Shown here one piece after another: positions 7,856-16,057 of a stretch of DNA of 41,344 nt (the first letter of the stretch is position 1; every line of letters begins with the position of its first letter). The notes beneath the pieces were generated by a model. The model was given only the letters and a program-made list of their open reading frames with translations. It had not been told where the DNA came from and did no database searches. The DNA comes from Tahibacter caeni (GTDB lineage: Bacteria > Pseudomonadota > Gammaproteobacteria > Xanthomonadales > Rhodanobacteraceae): contig NZ_JANFVR010000007.1 in assembly GCF_024609805.1 (NCBI RefSeq), forward strand, positions 1 through 41,344. The letters are read 5' to 3'. The position numbers and the translations under genes are program-made.

Positions 7856-8458
7856 TCAGCCTTCGAGCGCCCAGCGCCCGAGCACGACGTGCCGCGTCTG
7901 ACCGAGCAGGCTGTGGACCAGCACGAAGTCCTGCGCGGTCCAGGTTATCGGCGTCACGGCTTCGGCGTCGACGGTCTGCGCCGCATAGGCCAGCGTGACG
8001 TGCGGCTCGAACGTGCGCGAGACGCAGCGGCCGAGTCCGTTGCGCGCGAGCGCCGTGCCGAGTTCGGCGCGGAACGCGTGCAGTGCCGCGTTGCCGCCGC
8101 CGGCCTTCAGCACGAGCGGACGCTTGTCGCGCCGGCCGGAAAAACTCGCGACCTCGTCGAGCGTGATCGGGAACGGCACCGCGCGCAGCGACGCCGCAGC
8201 CGTCCTGGCCGCTTCCACCGTGTCCGTCGGCAGGCCGGCCCAGTCGCCGATGTGGAACAGCGTGATGTGGAGCCGGCCGGGCTGATGCCGCGGCCCGCGT
8301 ATGCCGTGACGCGCGCAGACCTCGGCGCCGAGCGCGTCGATGCGCGCCGCCGTCGCCGCATCCGGATACAGGCCGAGAAACAGGCGGTCGGTCGGGACGA
8401 GCGGCGCGTTGCCGAACAGCGAGGACTGGACGGACGCATCGTCTTGCGGAGATGACAT
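7856..8458 (-). CDS. thpR: RNA 2',3'-cyclic phosphodiesterase (2'-5' RNA ligase family)
   Basis: The 200-residue product has the two HxT motifs of the 2H phosphoesterase superfamily, HITL at residues 64-67 and HVTL at 153-156, spaced as in ThpR. These enzymes open 2',3'-cyclic phosphate ends of RNA and can ligate tRNA halves through 2'-5' bonds. The family's usual N-terminal SLFG-then-RLFLGLYPD layout is present. The ATG at 8458 is preferred because AAGG lies five bases upstream and because the protein then has the normal length. The frame stays open for 71 more codons to an ATG at 8671, two bases after the icmF stop, so a longer product is possible. The 3' end is duplicated at 6372-6431. Confidence 0.85.
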   Translation of the reverse strand: MSSPQDDASVQSSLFGNAPLVPTDRLFLGLYPDAATAARIDALGAEVCARHGIRGPRHQPGRLHITLFHIGDWAGLPTDTVEAARTAAASLRAVPFPITLDEVASFSGRRDKRPLVLKAGGGNAALHAFRAELGTALARNGLGRCVSRTFEPHVTLAYAAQTVDAEAVTPITWTAQDFVLVHSLLGQTRHVVLGRWALEG

Positions 8459-8671
8459 GGGCACCTTGCCGGAAAGCAGAAATCCGCCGAGATCCTGCGA
8501 CAGCTCGCGCGGCGGCCAGCGCGGGCTCAGCACCTGGACGACTTCCATGAGCTCGAAAAAACGCGCGAGGCCGTCCTTCGGTCGCGACGGACGGAACGGC
8601 AGCCCGCCTTCGGCCGCGAACGGGTGCTCGTCCACCGTATCCGGACGATCGCCGGGACCGCGCTTCGCCAT
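8459..8671 (-). other. In-frame 71-codon extension upstream of thpR
   Basis: This stretch is continuous with thpR and contains no stop. It begins with an ATG at 8671, only two bases after the TAG of icmF, a layout typical of translational coupling. Its residues look like real protein: an N-terminal polar part with DEHPFAAEG, then GLARFFELMEVVQVL and SPRWPPREL. I do not recognise a family. It may be an N-terminal domain fused to ThpR, or an ancestral small gene that has lost its stop codon. The internal ribosome site at the thpR start favours separate or dual initiation. Confidence 0.5.
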
Positions 8672-8673
8672 GC

Positions 8674-11600
8674 CTACATATTGCGCCGATACTCGCCGCC
8701 GACGTCGTAGAGCGCGTGGCTGATCTGGCCGAGACTGTGGGTCTTGACCGCTTCCATAAGGCTCTCGAACACGTTGCGGCGTTCGCGCGCGGCGGCCTGC
8801 AACGGCTTGAGGCCGCTGTCGGCGTAGCCGTTGCGGTTGGCCTGGTACTTCGCGACGTTGTCGATCTGCTGGCCCTTCTCGCTCTCCGTCGAACGGATCA
8901 GCTCGATCTCGGTGACGATGTCGCCGCCGTGGTCCTTCGGCAGGAAGGTGTTGACGCCGATCAGCGGCAGGCTGCCGTCGTGCTTCTTGTGTTCGTAGTA
9001 GAGGCTTTCTTCCTGGATCTTGCCGCGCTGGTACATCGTGTCCATCGCGCCGAGCACGCCGCCGCGCTCGCTGATCGCCTCGAATTCCTTGTAGACGGCT
9101 TCCTCGACGAGGTCCGTCAGCTGGTCGACGACGAAGCTGCCCTGCCACGGGTTCTCGTTGAAATTGAGGCCGAGTTCCTTGTTGATGATCATCTGGATCG
9201 CGACGGCGCGGCGCACGCTCTCCTCGGTCGGCGTGGTGATCGCCTCGTCGTAGGCGTTGGTGTGCAGGCTGTTGCAGTTGTCGAACAGCGCATAGAGCGC
9301 CTGCAGGGTCGTGCGGATGTCGTTGAACTGGATTTCCTGCGCGTGCAGCGAACGGCCCGAGGTCTGGATGTGGTACTTCATCATCTGACTGCGTGCCGAG
9401 GCGCCGTAGCGCTCGCGCATCGCGCGCGCCCAGATGCGCCGCGCGACGCGGCCGATGACCGTGTATTCCGGGTCCATGCCGTTGGAGAAGAAGAACGACA
9501 GGTTCGGCGCGAAGTCGTCGATCTTCATGCCGCGCGCGAGGTAGTACTCGACGATCGTGAAGCCGTTCGACAAGGTGAAGGCGAGCTGGCTGACCGGGTT
9601 CGCGCCGGCCTCGGCGATGTGATAGCCCGAGATCGACACCGAATAGAAGTTGCGCACGTTGCGGTCGACGAAATACTGCTGGATGTCGCCCATCATGCGC
9701 AGCGCGAACTCGGTCGAGAAGATGCAGGTGTTCTGCGCCTGGTCTTCCTTGAGGATGTCCGCCTGCACCGTCCCGCGCACGGTCGCGAGGGTCTGCGCCT
9801 TGATCCGCGCGTAGGTCTCCGCATCGACGACCTGGTCGCCGGTCACGCCGAGCAGGCCGAGGCCGAGGCCGTCGTTGCCGTCGGGCAGCAGACCGCCGTA
9901 CTGCGGCCGCGCGCGGCCGCGATAGAGCCCGGCGATCGTCGCGCGCGCGGCTTCCCAGCGCGCGTCGTCGGCGCGCAGGTATTTCTCGACCTGCTGGTCG
10001 ATCGCGGTGTTCATGAACATCGCGAGGATGATCGGCGCCGGGCCGTTGATCGTCATCGACACCGACGTGCTCGGCGCGCAGAGGTCGAAGCCCGAATAGA
10101 GCTTCTTCATGTCGTCCAGGGTCGCGATGTTGACGCCGGAGTTGCCGATCTTGCCGTAGATGTCCGGGCGGACGGCCGGGTCCTCGCCGTACAGGGTGAC
10201 CGAGTCGAACGCCGTCGACAGGCGCGCGGCCGGCAGGCCGACGCTCAGGTAGTGGAAGCGCCGGTTCGTGCGCTCGGGCGTGCCTTCGCCGGCGAACATG
10301 CGGATCGGGTCCTCGCCGCTGCGCCGGTACGGATAGACGCCGCCGGTGTACGGGTAGTAGCCCGGCAGGTTCTCCTTCTGCAGGAACACGAGCAGCTCGC
10401 CCCAGCTGCGGTACTTCGGCGCGGCGATCTTCGGGATCTTCTGGTGGCTCAGCGACTCGCGGTAGTTCTCCACGCGGATGGTCCTGTCGCGGACCTGGTA
10501 TTCGTTGACCTCGTCGGTCACCGACTTCAGCCGCGCCGGCCATTCGCGCAGCAGCTTCAGCGCTTCGGACGACAGCGACTGCACGGCGTCGTTGTAGCGC
10601 TGGCGCAGGGTCTTCAGGCTGCGCTCGTCGCCGGCCAGCAACGCATCGGCCGCGTACAGCTCCAGTGCCTTCGGCAGCTGCGCGTCCTCGAGATCGCGCA
10701 GGGACTGCCAGTACGACTGCGCGCGGTCGGCGGTCTCGGCCTGGGCCAGGATCGCCGCGTTGATGCCGCGCCCCTGCTCGGCGATCTCGGCCAGATAGCG
10801 CACGCGGTTGCCCGGAATCAGCACCGTCGCGCGCGGCTCCTTCAACGAGGTGTCGAGCGCGGGGCTGAAATCGCAGCGCGGGTTGCCGATTCCCGATTCC
10901 CCATTCCCGACTCCCGGCTTGTGCCGCAGCAGGCGGCACAAGCTCACGAACATCCAGCTGATCCCCGGATCGTTGAACTGGCTCGCGATCGTCGGATAGA
11001 CCGGCACGTCCTCGTCCTTCATCTGGAACGCCGTGCGGTTGCGCTTCCACTGCTTGCGCACGTCGCGCAGCGCGTCCTCGGCGCCGCGCTTGTCGAACTT
11101 GTTCAGCACGACGAGCTCGGCATAGTCGAGCATGTCGATCTTCTCGAGCTGGCTCGGCGCGCCGAAGTCGCTGGTCATCACGTAGACCGGGAAGTCGACG
11201 AGATCGACGATTTCCGAGTCCGACTGGCCGATACCGGCCGTCTCGACGATGACGAGGTCGTAGCCGAGCCCCTTGAGGAACGCGATGCAGTCCTTGAGCA
11301 CGACGTTGGTCGCGACGTGCTGGCGCCGCGTCGCCATCGAACGCATGAACACGCGCGGGCTGCGCAGCGCGTTCATGCGGATGCGGTCGCCGAGCAGCGC
11401 GCCGCCGGTGCGGCGCCGCGTCGGATCGACCGAGATCACGGCGATGCGCATCGCCGGAAAGCTCGCGAGGAAGCGGTTCAGCAGTTCGTCGGTGACCGAG
11501 GACTTGCCGGCGCCGCCGGTGCCGGTGATGCCGATGACCGGCGCGCCGCGGCCGGCCAGCGCGAAGCGCGGATCCGCGCCGGCCCAGTCCTTGCGCAGCC

Positions 11601-12180
11601 GCGCAAGCTCGGCCTCGTCGTAGTCGCCGTTCTCGATCGCGGTCAGCACGCGGCCGATGCCGATCTCGTCGTCGAGCGCCGGCCGTTCGGCCGCGGGCGC
11701 GGCCGCGTCGCGGCGGCTGCGCGCCAGACCGGCACGGCGCACGACGTCCTCGATCATCGCGACCAGGCCCATGTGCATGCCGTCGTTCGGATGGTAGATG
11801 CGCTCGATGCCGTAGGCCTGCAGCTCGGCGATCTCCTCGGGCGTGATCGTGCCGCCGCCGCCGCCGAACACGCGCACGTGGCCGGCGCCGCGCTCGCGCA
11901 GCATGTCGACCATGTACTTGAAGTATTCGACGTGGCCGCCCTGGTAGGAGCTCAGCGCGATCGCGTCGGCATCCTCCTGCAGCGCGGCGCGGACCACGTC
12001 CTCGACCGAGCGGTTGTGGCCCAGGTGAATGACCTCGGCGCCCTGCGCCTGGATCAGCCGGCGCATGATGTTGATCGCGGCGTCGTGCCCGTCGAACAGG
12101 CTGGCCGCGGTGACGAAACGCAGCGGCGCGGCCGAGGCCGACTGATCCTGCGGGGCTAGGCGTTGGGCGGGTGTGCTCAT
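8674..12180 (-). CDS. icmF: Fused isobutyryl-CoA mutase (IcmF type)
   Basis: The 1,168-residue protein joins, in one chain, a cobalamin-binding domain (about 20-150), a MeaI-type G-protein chaperone (about 210-415) and the large acyl-CoA mutase domain (about 555-1168). Visible motifs are FDGHDAA with the cobalt-ligand His32, [19 protein letters not shown] at 106-110, the P-loop GTGGAGKS at 220-227, NKFD at 360-363, and in the mutase part [24 protein letters not shown] and [13 protein letters not shown]. IcmF interconverts isobutyryl-CoA and n-butyryl-CoA with adenosylcobalamin, and some members act on isovaleryl- and pivalyl-CoA. The ATG at 12180 gives the expected N-terminus. The linker at residues 422-432 is encoded by a short tandem repeat not expected in the family. 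Neighbours for leucine degradation fit a branched-chain acyl-CoA role. No cobalamin riboswitch was seen upstream. Confidence 0.95.
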   Translation of the reverse strand: MSTPAQRLAPQDQSASAAPLRFVTAASLFDGHDAAINIMRRLIQAQGAEVIHLGHNRSVEDVVRAALQEDADAIALSSYQGGHVEYFKYMVDMLRERGAGHVRVFGGGGGTITPEEIAELQAYGIERIYHPNDGMHMGLVAMIEDVVRRAGLARSRRDAAAPAAERPALDDEIGIGRVLTAIENGDYDEAELARLRKDWAGADPRFALAGRGAPVIGITGTGGAGKSSVTDELLNRFLASFPAMRIAVISVDPTRRRTGGALLGDRIRMNALRSPRVFMRSMATRRQHVATNVVLKDCIAFLKGLGYDLVIVETAGIGQSDSEIVDLVDFPVYVMTSDFGAPSQLEKIDMLDYAELVVLNKFDKRGAEDALRDVRKQWKRNRTAFQMKDEDVPVYPTIASQFNDPGISWMFVSLCRLLRHKPGVGNGESGIGNPRCDFSPALDTSLKEPRATVLIPGNRVRYLAEIAEQGRGINAAILAQAETADRAQSYWQSLRDLEDAQLPKALELYAADALLAGDERSLKTLRQRYNDAVQSLSSEALKLLREWPARLKSVTDEVNEYQVRDRTIRVENYRESLSHQKIPKIAAPKYRSWGELLVFLQKENLPGYYPYTGGVYPYRRSGEDPIRMFAGEGTPERTNRRFHYLSVGLPAARLSTAFDSVTLYGEDPAVRPDIYGKIGNSGVNIATLDDMKKLYSGFDLCAPSTSVSMTINGPAPIILAMFMNTAIDQQVEKYLRADDARWEAARATIAGLYRGRARPQYGGLLPDGNDGLGLGLLGVTGDQVVDAETYARIKAQTLATVRGTVQADILKEDQAQNTCIFSTEFALRMMGDIQQYFVDRNVRNFYSVSISGYHIAEAGANPVSQLAFTLSNGFTIVEYYLARGMKIDDFAPNLSFFFSNGMDPEYTVIGRVARRIWARAMRERYGASARSQMMKYHIQTSGRSLHAQEIQFNDIRTTLQALYALFDNCNSLHTNAYDEAITTPTEESVRRAVAIQMIINKELGLNFNENPWQGSFVVDQLTDLVEEAVYKEFEAISERGGVLGAMDTMYQRGKIQEESLYYEHKKHDGSLPLIGVNTFLPKDHGGDIVTEIELIRSTESEKGQQIDNVAKYQANRNGYADSGLKPLQAAARERRNVFESLMEAVKTHSLGQISHALYDVGGEYRRNM
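10886..10917. repeat. Tandem 7-bp-period repeat inside icmF
   Basis: Four consecutive 7-bp units at 10889-10916 differ by one or two bases each (three ATTCCC-type units and one ACTCCC unit). On the coding strand they read as GGGAAT-like units, a type of dispersed repeat I recall between genes in xanthomonad genomes. Here it is translated in frame as a Gly/Asn-rich linker ([11 protein letters not shown]) between the G-protein and mutase domains. Confidence 0.7.
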
Positions 12181-12342
12181 CGTCGATCCGGGGCGAAGGT
12201 GGCGTCGGGCCGTCATTGTAGCCCGCGGCCGCGGCGCGCCGGCGGCCGGGTTGTCCGGACGAATTGGCCCCGTCGCGCGACTCGGCAGCGGCCGGCGCAG
12301 CGACTATGATGCGGCCTTGCACTGCGCCCACCGGAGCCCCTG

Positions 12343-12948
12343 ATGATGCACCGCACCGCCCTGCTGCTCGCTCTCGCCGCCGCCGGCGCCGCCGAGTCCA
12401 AGGAGATCAAGCTGCAGAACCCGAGCTTCGAGGAACCCGCGACGGTGCACGACGTCGTCAGCGGCTGGCGTGCACTGCAGCATTCGGGCGAGGACTCCTA
12501 CGAATTCACGACCGTCGGCGACATCTTCGCCAAAGGCAAGCGCAGCTTCCGCCTGACGCGGATCAAGGAACAGCATTACGGTGCGCTCGACCAGTCGCTG
12601 CCGGCTGCGCCGCTGGCCGGCCGGAAGATCGAATACCGCTTCCAGGTGCGCACGCGCGACGTCGGCCCCGGCGGCTTCTATCCCTACGTGAACCTGACCA
12701 GCAGCTCCGGCGACGTGCTCGAGCAGATCCGCGGCGACGCGGTCGTCGGCACAGTGGACAAGTGGAAAACCGTGAGCGTCACCCTGACCGTGCCGAACGA
12801 CGTGCACAACGTCGTCGTCGGCATGCTGCTCATGGACGCCGGCACGATCTGGGCCGACGACGTGAGCCTGCGCACGATCGACGCGCCCGGCACGAAGCCG
12901 CTGGCGGTCGAGGAGAAGCCGAAGGCCGGGAAGATCATGATTCCCTGA
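12343..12948 (+). CDS. Small exported protein with a jelly-roll (CBM-like) fold
   Basis: The 201-residue product starts with a short hydrophobic segment (MHRTALLLALAAAGAAE) that fits a signal peptide. What follows reads like a carbohydrate-binding jelly-roll domain of the CBM4/9 type: NPSFEEP near residue 27, then GWRALQ, the GKRSFRLT strand, YRFQVRTRD, and a late VVVGMLLMDAGTIWADDVSL that resembles the last two strands. No catalytic domain is present, so it may bind a sugar or act as a structural periplasmic protein. A GGAG ribosome site lies seven bases before the ATG at 12343; a second ATG at 12346 is equally possible. It is divergent from icmF across 162 bp and has no co-directional partner within 500 bp. 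The fold is inferred from pattern only. Confidence 0.7.
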   Translation: MMHRTALLLALAAAGAAESKEIKLQNPSFEEPATVHDVVSGWRALQHSGEDSYEFTTVGDIFAKGKRSFRLTRIKEQHYGALDQSLPAAPLAGRKIEYRFQVRTRDVGPGGFYPYVNLTSSSGDVLEQIRGDAVVGTVDKWKTVSVTLTVPNDVHNVVVGMLLMDAGTIWADDVSLRTIDAPGTKPLAVEEKPKAGKIMIP

Positions 12949-13053
12949 GCAGGCGGGGAAAGCGTTCGCAGCGAGGCTCCTTTGCCCTGCTGCTTTTCCC
13001 CACAACCCCGCCGAACGCTGCGCGTTTCGGCCGTTCCGGCCCGTTGGGCGTTC

Positions 13054-13089
13054 AGAATGATCAGAACCTCGGTTCTGAGCGATCATTCT
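13054..13089. repeat. Imperfect palindrome with a 4-base bulge
   Basis: AGAACC and GGTTCT (13063-13068, 13071-13076) form an inner stem. AGAATGATC and GATCATTCT (13054-13062, 13081-13089) form an outer stem after a GAGC bulge. It is AT-richer than its surroundings. It might be a terminator for the upstream gene or a protein-binding site. Confidence 0.5.
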
Positions 13090-13369
13090 TCACCCCCTTG
13101 ACTCAAAGGGCTCCACGGAAAGGTCGACGCGACGTTTGCGCGACGTCCCTGTGCCCTGCTGCCAGCACTCCCTAGTCCGTGAACGGCGTTCGTTGCGCGG
13201 CTGCCCTTGAAGCGCAGAACGCGAAAGCGGGAATACGGCGCGTCCGCGGGTTTTCGGGAGTACCGGACGAGTCGCTGCGGTGCGGCGCGACGTTGCACGG
13301 CGCGGCATTCGTGCCGCGCTTTCGGCTAGAGCGTTCCACCCACCGGCGTGCGGGGCTACACTACGCGCC

Positions 13370-13401
13370 GCCAACGCCCGCCCCCTATTGCGGGCGTTGG
13401 C
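13370..13401 (+). repeat. 12-bp perfect hairpin upstream of leucine dehydrogenase
   Basis: Positions 13370-13381 and 13390-13401 are exact complements around an 8-base loop, about 110 bp before the ATG at 13513. No T run follows, so an mRNA leader structure or operator is more likely than a terminator. Confidence 0.5.
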
Positions 13402-13512
13402 GCATATGCCTTCCCACTCAGTCACTTAGCGCGCAATTCTGACGGAAAAGCGAGCTCATGCAGGCGCTTTGCCCCGCGCGGATTCCGCGTCTCCAGCCGG
13501 AGTAGTACGTCG

Positions 13513-14616
13513 ATGATCTTCGAAACCCTCGCTCAGACGGGCCACGAGCAGGTCGTTTTCTGCCACAACAAGGACGCCGGCCTGAAGGCCATCATCGCGA
13601 TCCACAACACGGTGCTCGGTCCTGCGCTCGGCGGTACACGCATGTGGGCCTACAAGACCGAGCAGGAAGCGCTGAACGACGTGCTGCGCCTGTCGCGCGG
13701 CATGACCTACAAGGCTGCGGTGTCGGGCATCAATCTCGGCGGCGGCAAGGCCGTCATCATCGGCGATCCATCCAAGGACAAGAGCGAGGCGCTGTTCCGC
13801 GCGTTCGGCCGCTTCATCAACTCGCTGAACGGCCGCTACATCACGGCCGAGGACGTCGGCATCGACGTCAACGACATGGAATACGTGCTCAAGGAAACCG
13901 AATTCGTGACCGGCGTGCACCAGGTGCACGGCGGCTCCGGCGATCCCTCGCCGTTCACGGCGTTCGGCACCCTGCAGGGCCTGATGGCCGCGCTGAACGT
14001 CAAGTTCGGCAACGAGGACGTCGGCAAGTACAGCTACGCCGTGCAGGGCGTCGGCCACGTCGGCATGGAATTCGTCAAGCTGCTGCGCGAGCAGGACGCG
14101 AAGGTCTGGGTCACCGACATCAACCAGGAAGCGGTCAAGCGCTGCGTCGACGAATACGGCTGCGAAGCCGTCGCGCTCGACGAGATCTACGACGTGCCGG
14201 CCGACATCTATTCGCCGTGCGCGCTCGGCGGCACGGTCAACGAGAAGACGCTGCCGCGCCTGCAGTGCAAGGTGATCTGCGGTGCCGCGAACAACCAGCT
14301 CGCGACCGACGCGATCGGCGACGAAGTCGAGAAGCGCGGCATCCTCTACGCGCCGGACTACGCCGTGAACGCCGGCGGCCTCATGAACGTGTCGCTGGAA
14401 ATCGACGGCTACAACCGCGAACGCGCGATGCGCATGATGCGCACGATCTACTACAACCTCGGCAAGATCTTCCAGATCGCCAAGCGCGACGGCATCCCGA
14501 CCTACAAGGCCGCCGACCGCATGGCCGAAGAGCGCATCAGCGCGATCGGCAAGATCAAGCTGCCGCACATGGGCAACCAGCAGACGCGTTTCCTCGGCCG
14601 CATGCGCGGTCAGTAA
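13513..14616 (+). CDS. Leucine dehydrogenase (Glu/Leu/Phe/Val dehydrogenase family)
   Basis: The 367-residue enzyme oxidatively deaminates leucine, and probably valine and isoleucine, to the 2-oxo acid with NAD. The N-terminal catalytic domain has GMTYKAAVSGINLGGGK with Lys67 and Lys79, equivalent to the substrate-binding and catalytic lysines of Bacillus leucine dehydrogenase, followed by GRYITAEDVG. The dinucleotide-binding motif GVGHVG is at 179-184, and the late APDYAVNAGGLMNV segment is typical. Length and motifs favour leucine over glutamate or phenylalanine dehydrogenase; the exact amino-acid preference is inferred. The ATG at 13513 has GGAG about 11 bases upstream; upstream in-frame codons look non-coding. 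It is followed by a strong hairpin, then by the isovaleryl-CoA dehydrogenase gene, the enzyme two steps further along the leucine pathway. Confidence 0.92.
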   Translation: MIFETLAQTGHEQVVFCHNKDAGLKAIIAIHNTVLGPALGGTRMWAYKTEQEALNDVLRLSRGMTYKAAVSGINLGGGKAVIIGDPSKDKSEALFRAFGRFINSLNGRYITAEDVGIDVNDMEYVLKETEFVTGVHQVHGGSGDPSPFTAFGTLQGLMAALNVKFGNEDVGKYSYAVQGVGHVGMEFVKLLREQDAKVWVTDINQEAVKRCVDEYGCEAVALDEIYDVPADIYSPCALGGTVNEKTLPRLQCKVICGAANNQLATDAIGDEVEKRGILYAPDYAVNAGGLMNVSLEIDGYNRERAMRMMRTIYYNLGKIFQIAKRDGIPTYKAADRMAEERISAIGKIKLPHMGNQQTRFLGRMRGQ

Positions 14617-14624
14617 GAAGCCGT

Positions 14625-14655
14625 TGCCGCAGCGGACCCGAGGTCCGCTGCGGCA
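14625..14655 (+). terminator. 14-bp perfect hairpin after leucine dehydrogenase
   Basis: Positions 14625-14638 and 14642-14655 are exact complements around a 3-base loop, nine bases past the stop codon. It lacks a T run but is very stable, so it may protect the 3' end or terminate transcription partly. Confidence 0.6.
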
Positions 14656-14790
14656 GCCTGCGGCGGCACCGCGCCGACGCGCTCGTGGCTGGCGTCCGGC
14701 TTCGTTCGTTGTATGGACATCCGCGTTAGCCGCTGCGGCGGCGCGCCGCTAGAATGCGACTCTCTCCTTCCTGCCGCCGGTGCCGCCCGC

Positions 14791-15948
14791 ATGCGCCCTT
14801 TCCCCCTCGGTGAAGACCTCGATCTCCTGCGCGAATCGGTGCGCCAGTTCGCCGAGAAGGAGATCGCGCCGCGCGCGGACCTGATCGACCGGGAGAACCA
14901 GTTCCCGGCCGACCTCTGGAAGAAATTCGGCGAGATGGGCCTGCTCGGCGTGACCGTGCCCGGCGAGTACGGCGGCTCGGAGCTCGGCTATCTGGCCCAT
15001 CTGATCGCGATGGAGGAGATCTCGCGCGCGTCCGGCTCGGTCGGCCTGTCCTACGGCGCCCATTCCAACCTCTGCGTGCAGAATCTGTTCCACAACGGAA
15101 CAGAGGAACAAAGAAAGAAATACATTCCCGGCCTGTGCAGCGGCGACTTCGTCGGCGCGCTGGCCATGAGCGAGCCCGGCGCCGGCTCCGACGTGGTCGG
15201 GTCGATGACCTGCCGCGCCGAGCTCAAGGGCGACCGCTGGGTCGCGAACGGCTCCAAGATGTGGATCACGAACGGCCCCGACGCCGACGTGCTGCTCGTC
15301 TACATGCGCACGGCGCCGCGCCCGGCCGGCTCGCGCTGCATGACCGCGTTCGTCGTCGAGAAGGGCATGAAGGGCTTCTCCACCGCGCAGAAGCTCGACA
15401 AGCTCGGCATGCGCGGCTCCAACACCTGCGAGCTCGTGTTCGAGGACTGCGAGATTCCGGCCGAGAACGTCGTCGGCCAGGTCAACGAAGGCGTGCGCGT
15501 GCTCATGAGCGGCCTGGACACCGAACGCCTCGTACTGTCGGGCGGCCCGATCGGCCTGATGCAGGCCGCGCTCGACATCACCCTGCCCTACGTGCGCGAG
15601 CGCAAGCAGTTCAACGCACCGATCGGCACCTTCGGCATCATGCAGGCCAAGATCGCCGACATGTACACGGCGCTGCAGTCCTCGCGCGCGTTCGCCTACA
15701 TGGTCGCGCAGGACTTCGACCGCGGCACCCGATCGCGCATCGACCCGGCCTCGTGCCTGCTCAACGCCTCGCAGAACGCCGTGCGCGTGACGCTCGAGGC
15801 GATCCAGGCACTCGGCGGCAACGGCTACATCAACGAGTTCCCGACCGGCCGCCTGCTGCGCGACGCCAAGCTCTACGAGATCGGCGCCGGCACCAACGAG
15901 ATCCGCCGCATGCTGATCGGCCGCGAGCTGTTCCACGGCAAGTCCTGA
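14791..15948 (+). CDS. liuA: Isovaleryl-CoA dehydrogenase
   Basis: The 385-residue FAD enzyme converts isovaleryl-CoA to 3-methylcrotonyl-CoA in leucine degradation, passing electrons to ETF. The acyl-CoA dehydrogenase signatures are present: [12 protein letters not shown] at 123-134 and, near the C-terminus, [19 protein letters not shown] and [17 protein letters not shown]. The catalytic glutamate is in [12 protein letters not shown] (Glu245), the position used by isovaleryl-CoA dehydrogenase rather than the C-terminal position of most relatives, and this decides the substrate. The ATG at 14791 gives the normal N-terminus ([17 protein letters not shown]); its ribosome site is weak. The gene follows leucine dehydrogenase by 174 bp. 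The usual next genes of a liu operon are not adjacent: signalling genes intervene before the thiolase and carboxyltransferase genes. Confidence 0.95.
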   Translation: MRPFPLGEDLDLLRESVRQFAEKEIAPRADLIDRENQFPADLWKKFGEMGLLGVTVPGEYGGSELGYLAHLIAMEEISRASGSVGLSYGAHSNLCVQNLFHNGTEEQRKKYIPGLCSGDFVGALAMSEPGAGSDVVGSMTCRAELKGDRWVANGSKMWITNGPDADVLLVYMRTAPRPAGSRCMTAFVVEKGMKGFSTAQKLDKLGMRGSNTCELVFEDCEIPAENVVGQVNEGVRVLMSGLDTERLVLSGGPIGLMQAALDITLPYVRERKQFNAPIGTFGIMQAKIADMYTALQSSRAFAYMVAQDFDRGTRSRIDPASCLLNASQNAVRVTLEAIQALGGNGYINEFPTGRLLRDAKLYEIGAGTNEIRRMLIGRELFHGKS

Positions 15949-16057
15949 GGCGCCCGCGCCGCGGCCGGACGGCGGGCCGGCGGCGTTTCAGATTCTCACC
16001 GACGATCGTCATGCAACTGGGGTAGACTGCCGCGGTACTCACTGCGGGAGGGGCCGC

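Larger units (their letters stand above)
6372..7931. mobile_element. Candidate small genomic islet bounded by direct copies of the thpR 3' end
   Basis: The segment between the two thpR 3'-end copies (about 6432-7872) carries two genes unrelated to the flanking housekeeping genes. Sampled lines have about 57 % GC against about 70-75 % in the flanks. The left copy abuts the DUF2269 gene, which would have been the convergent neighbour of thpR before insertion. There is no integrase or transposase inside, so the mechanism is unknown. Boundaries and direct-repeat structure are seen in the sequence; the integrative origin is inference. Confidence 0.55.
12949..13512. other. 564-bp non-coding stretch with two inverted repeats
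   Basis: No reading frame here has protein-like content. Two structures stand out: a bulged dyad at 13054-13089 and a perfect 12-bp hairpin at 13370-13401. A TACACT hexamer at about 13357 precedes the second hairpin and could be a -10 element for the leucine dehydrogenase gene, but I see no good -35 partner. Confidence 0.5.

Noticed and set aside
8716-12159. Plus-strand open frame of over 1,100 codons antisense to icmF
   Set aside because: The minus-strand frame matches IcmF motif by motif; the antisense frame has composition typical of shadows in GC-rich DNA.
12181-12342. Cobalamin riboswitch in front of icmF
   Set aside because: The 162-bp region has no recognisable B12-box or matching stems.
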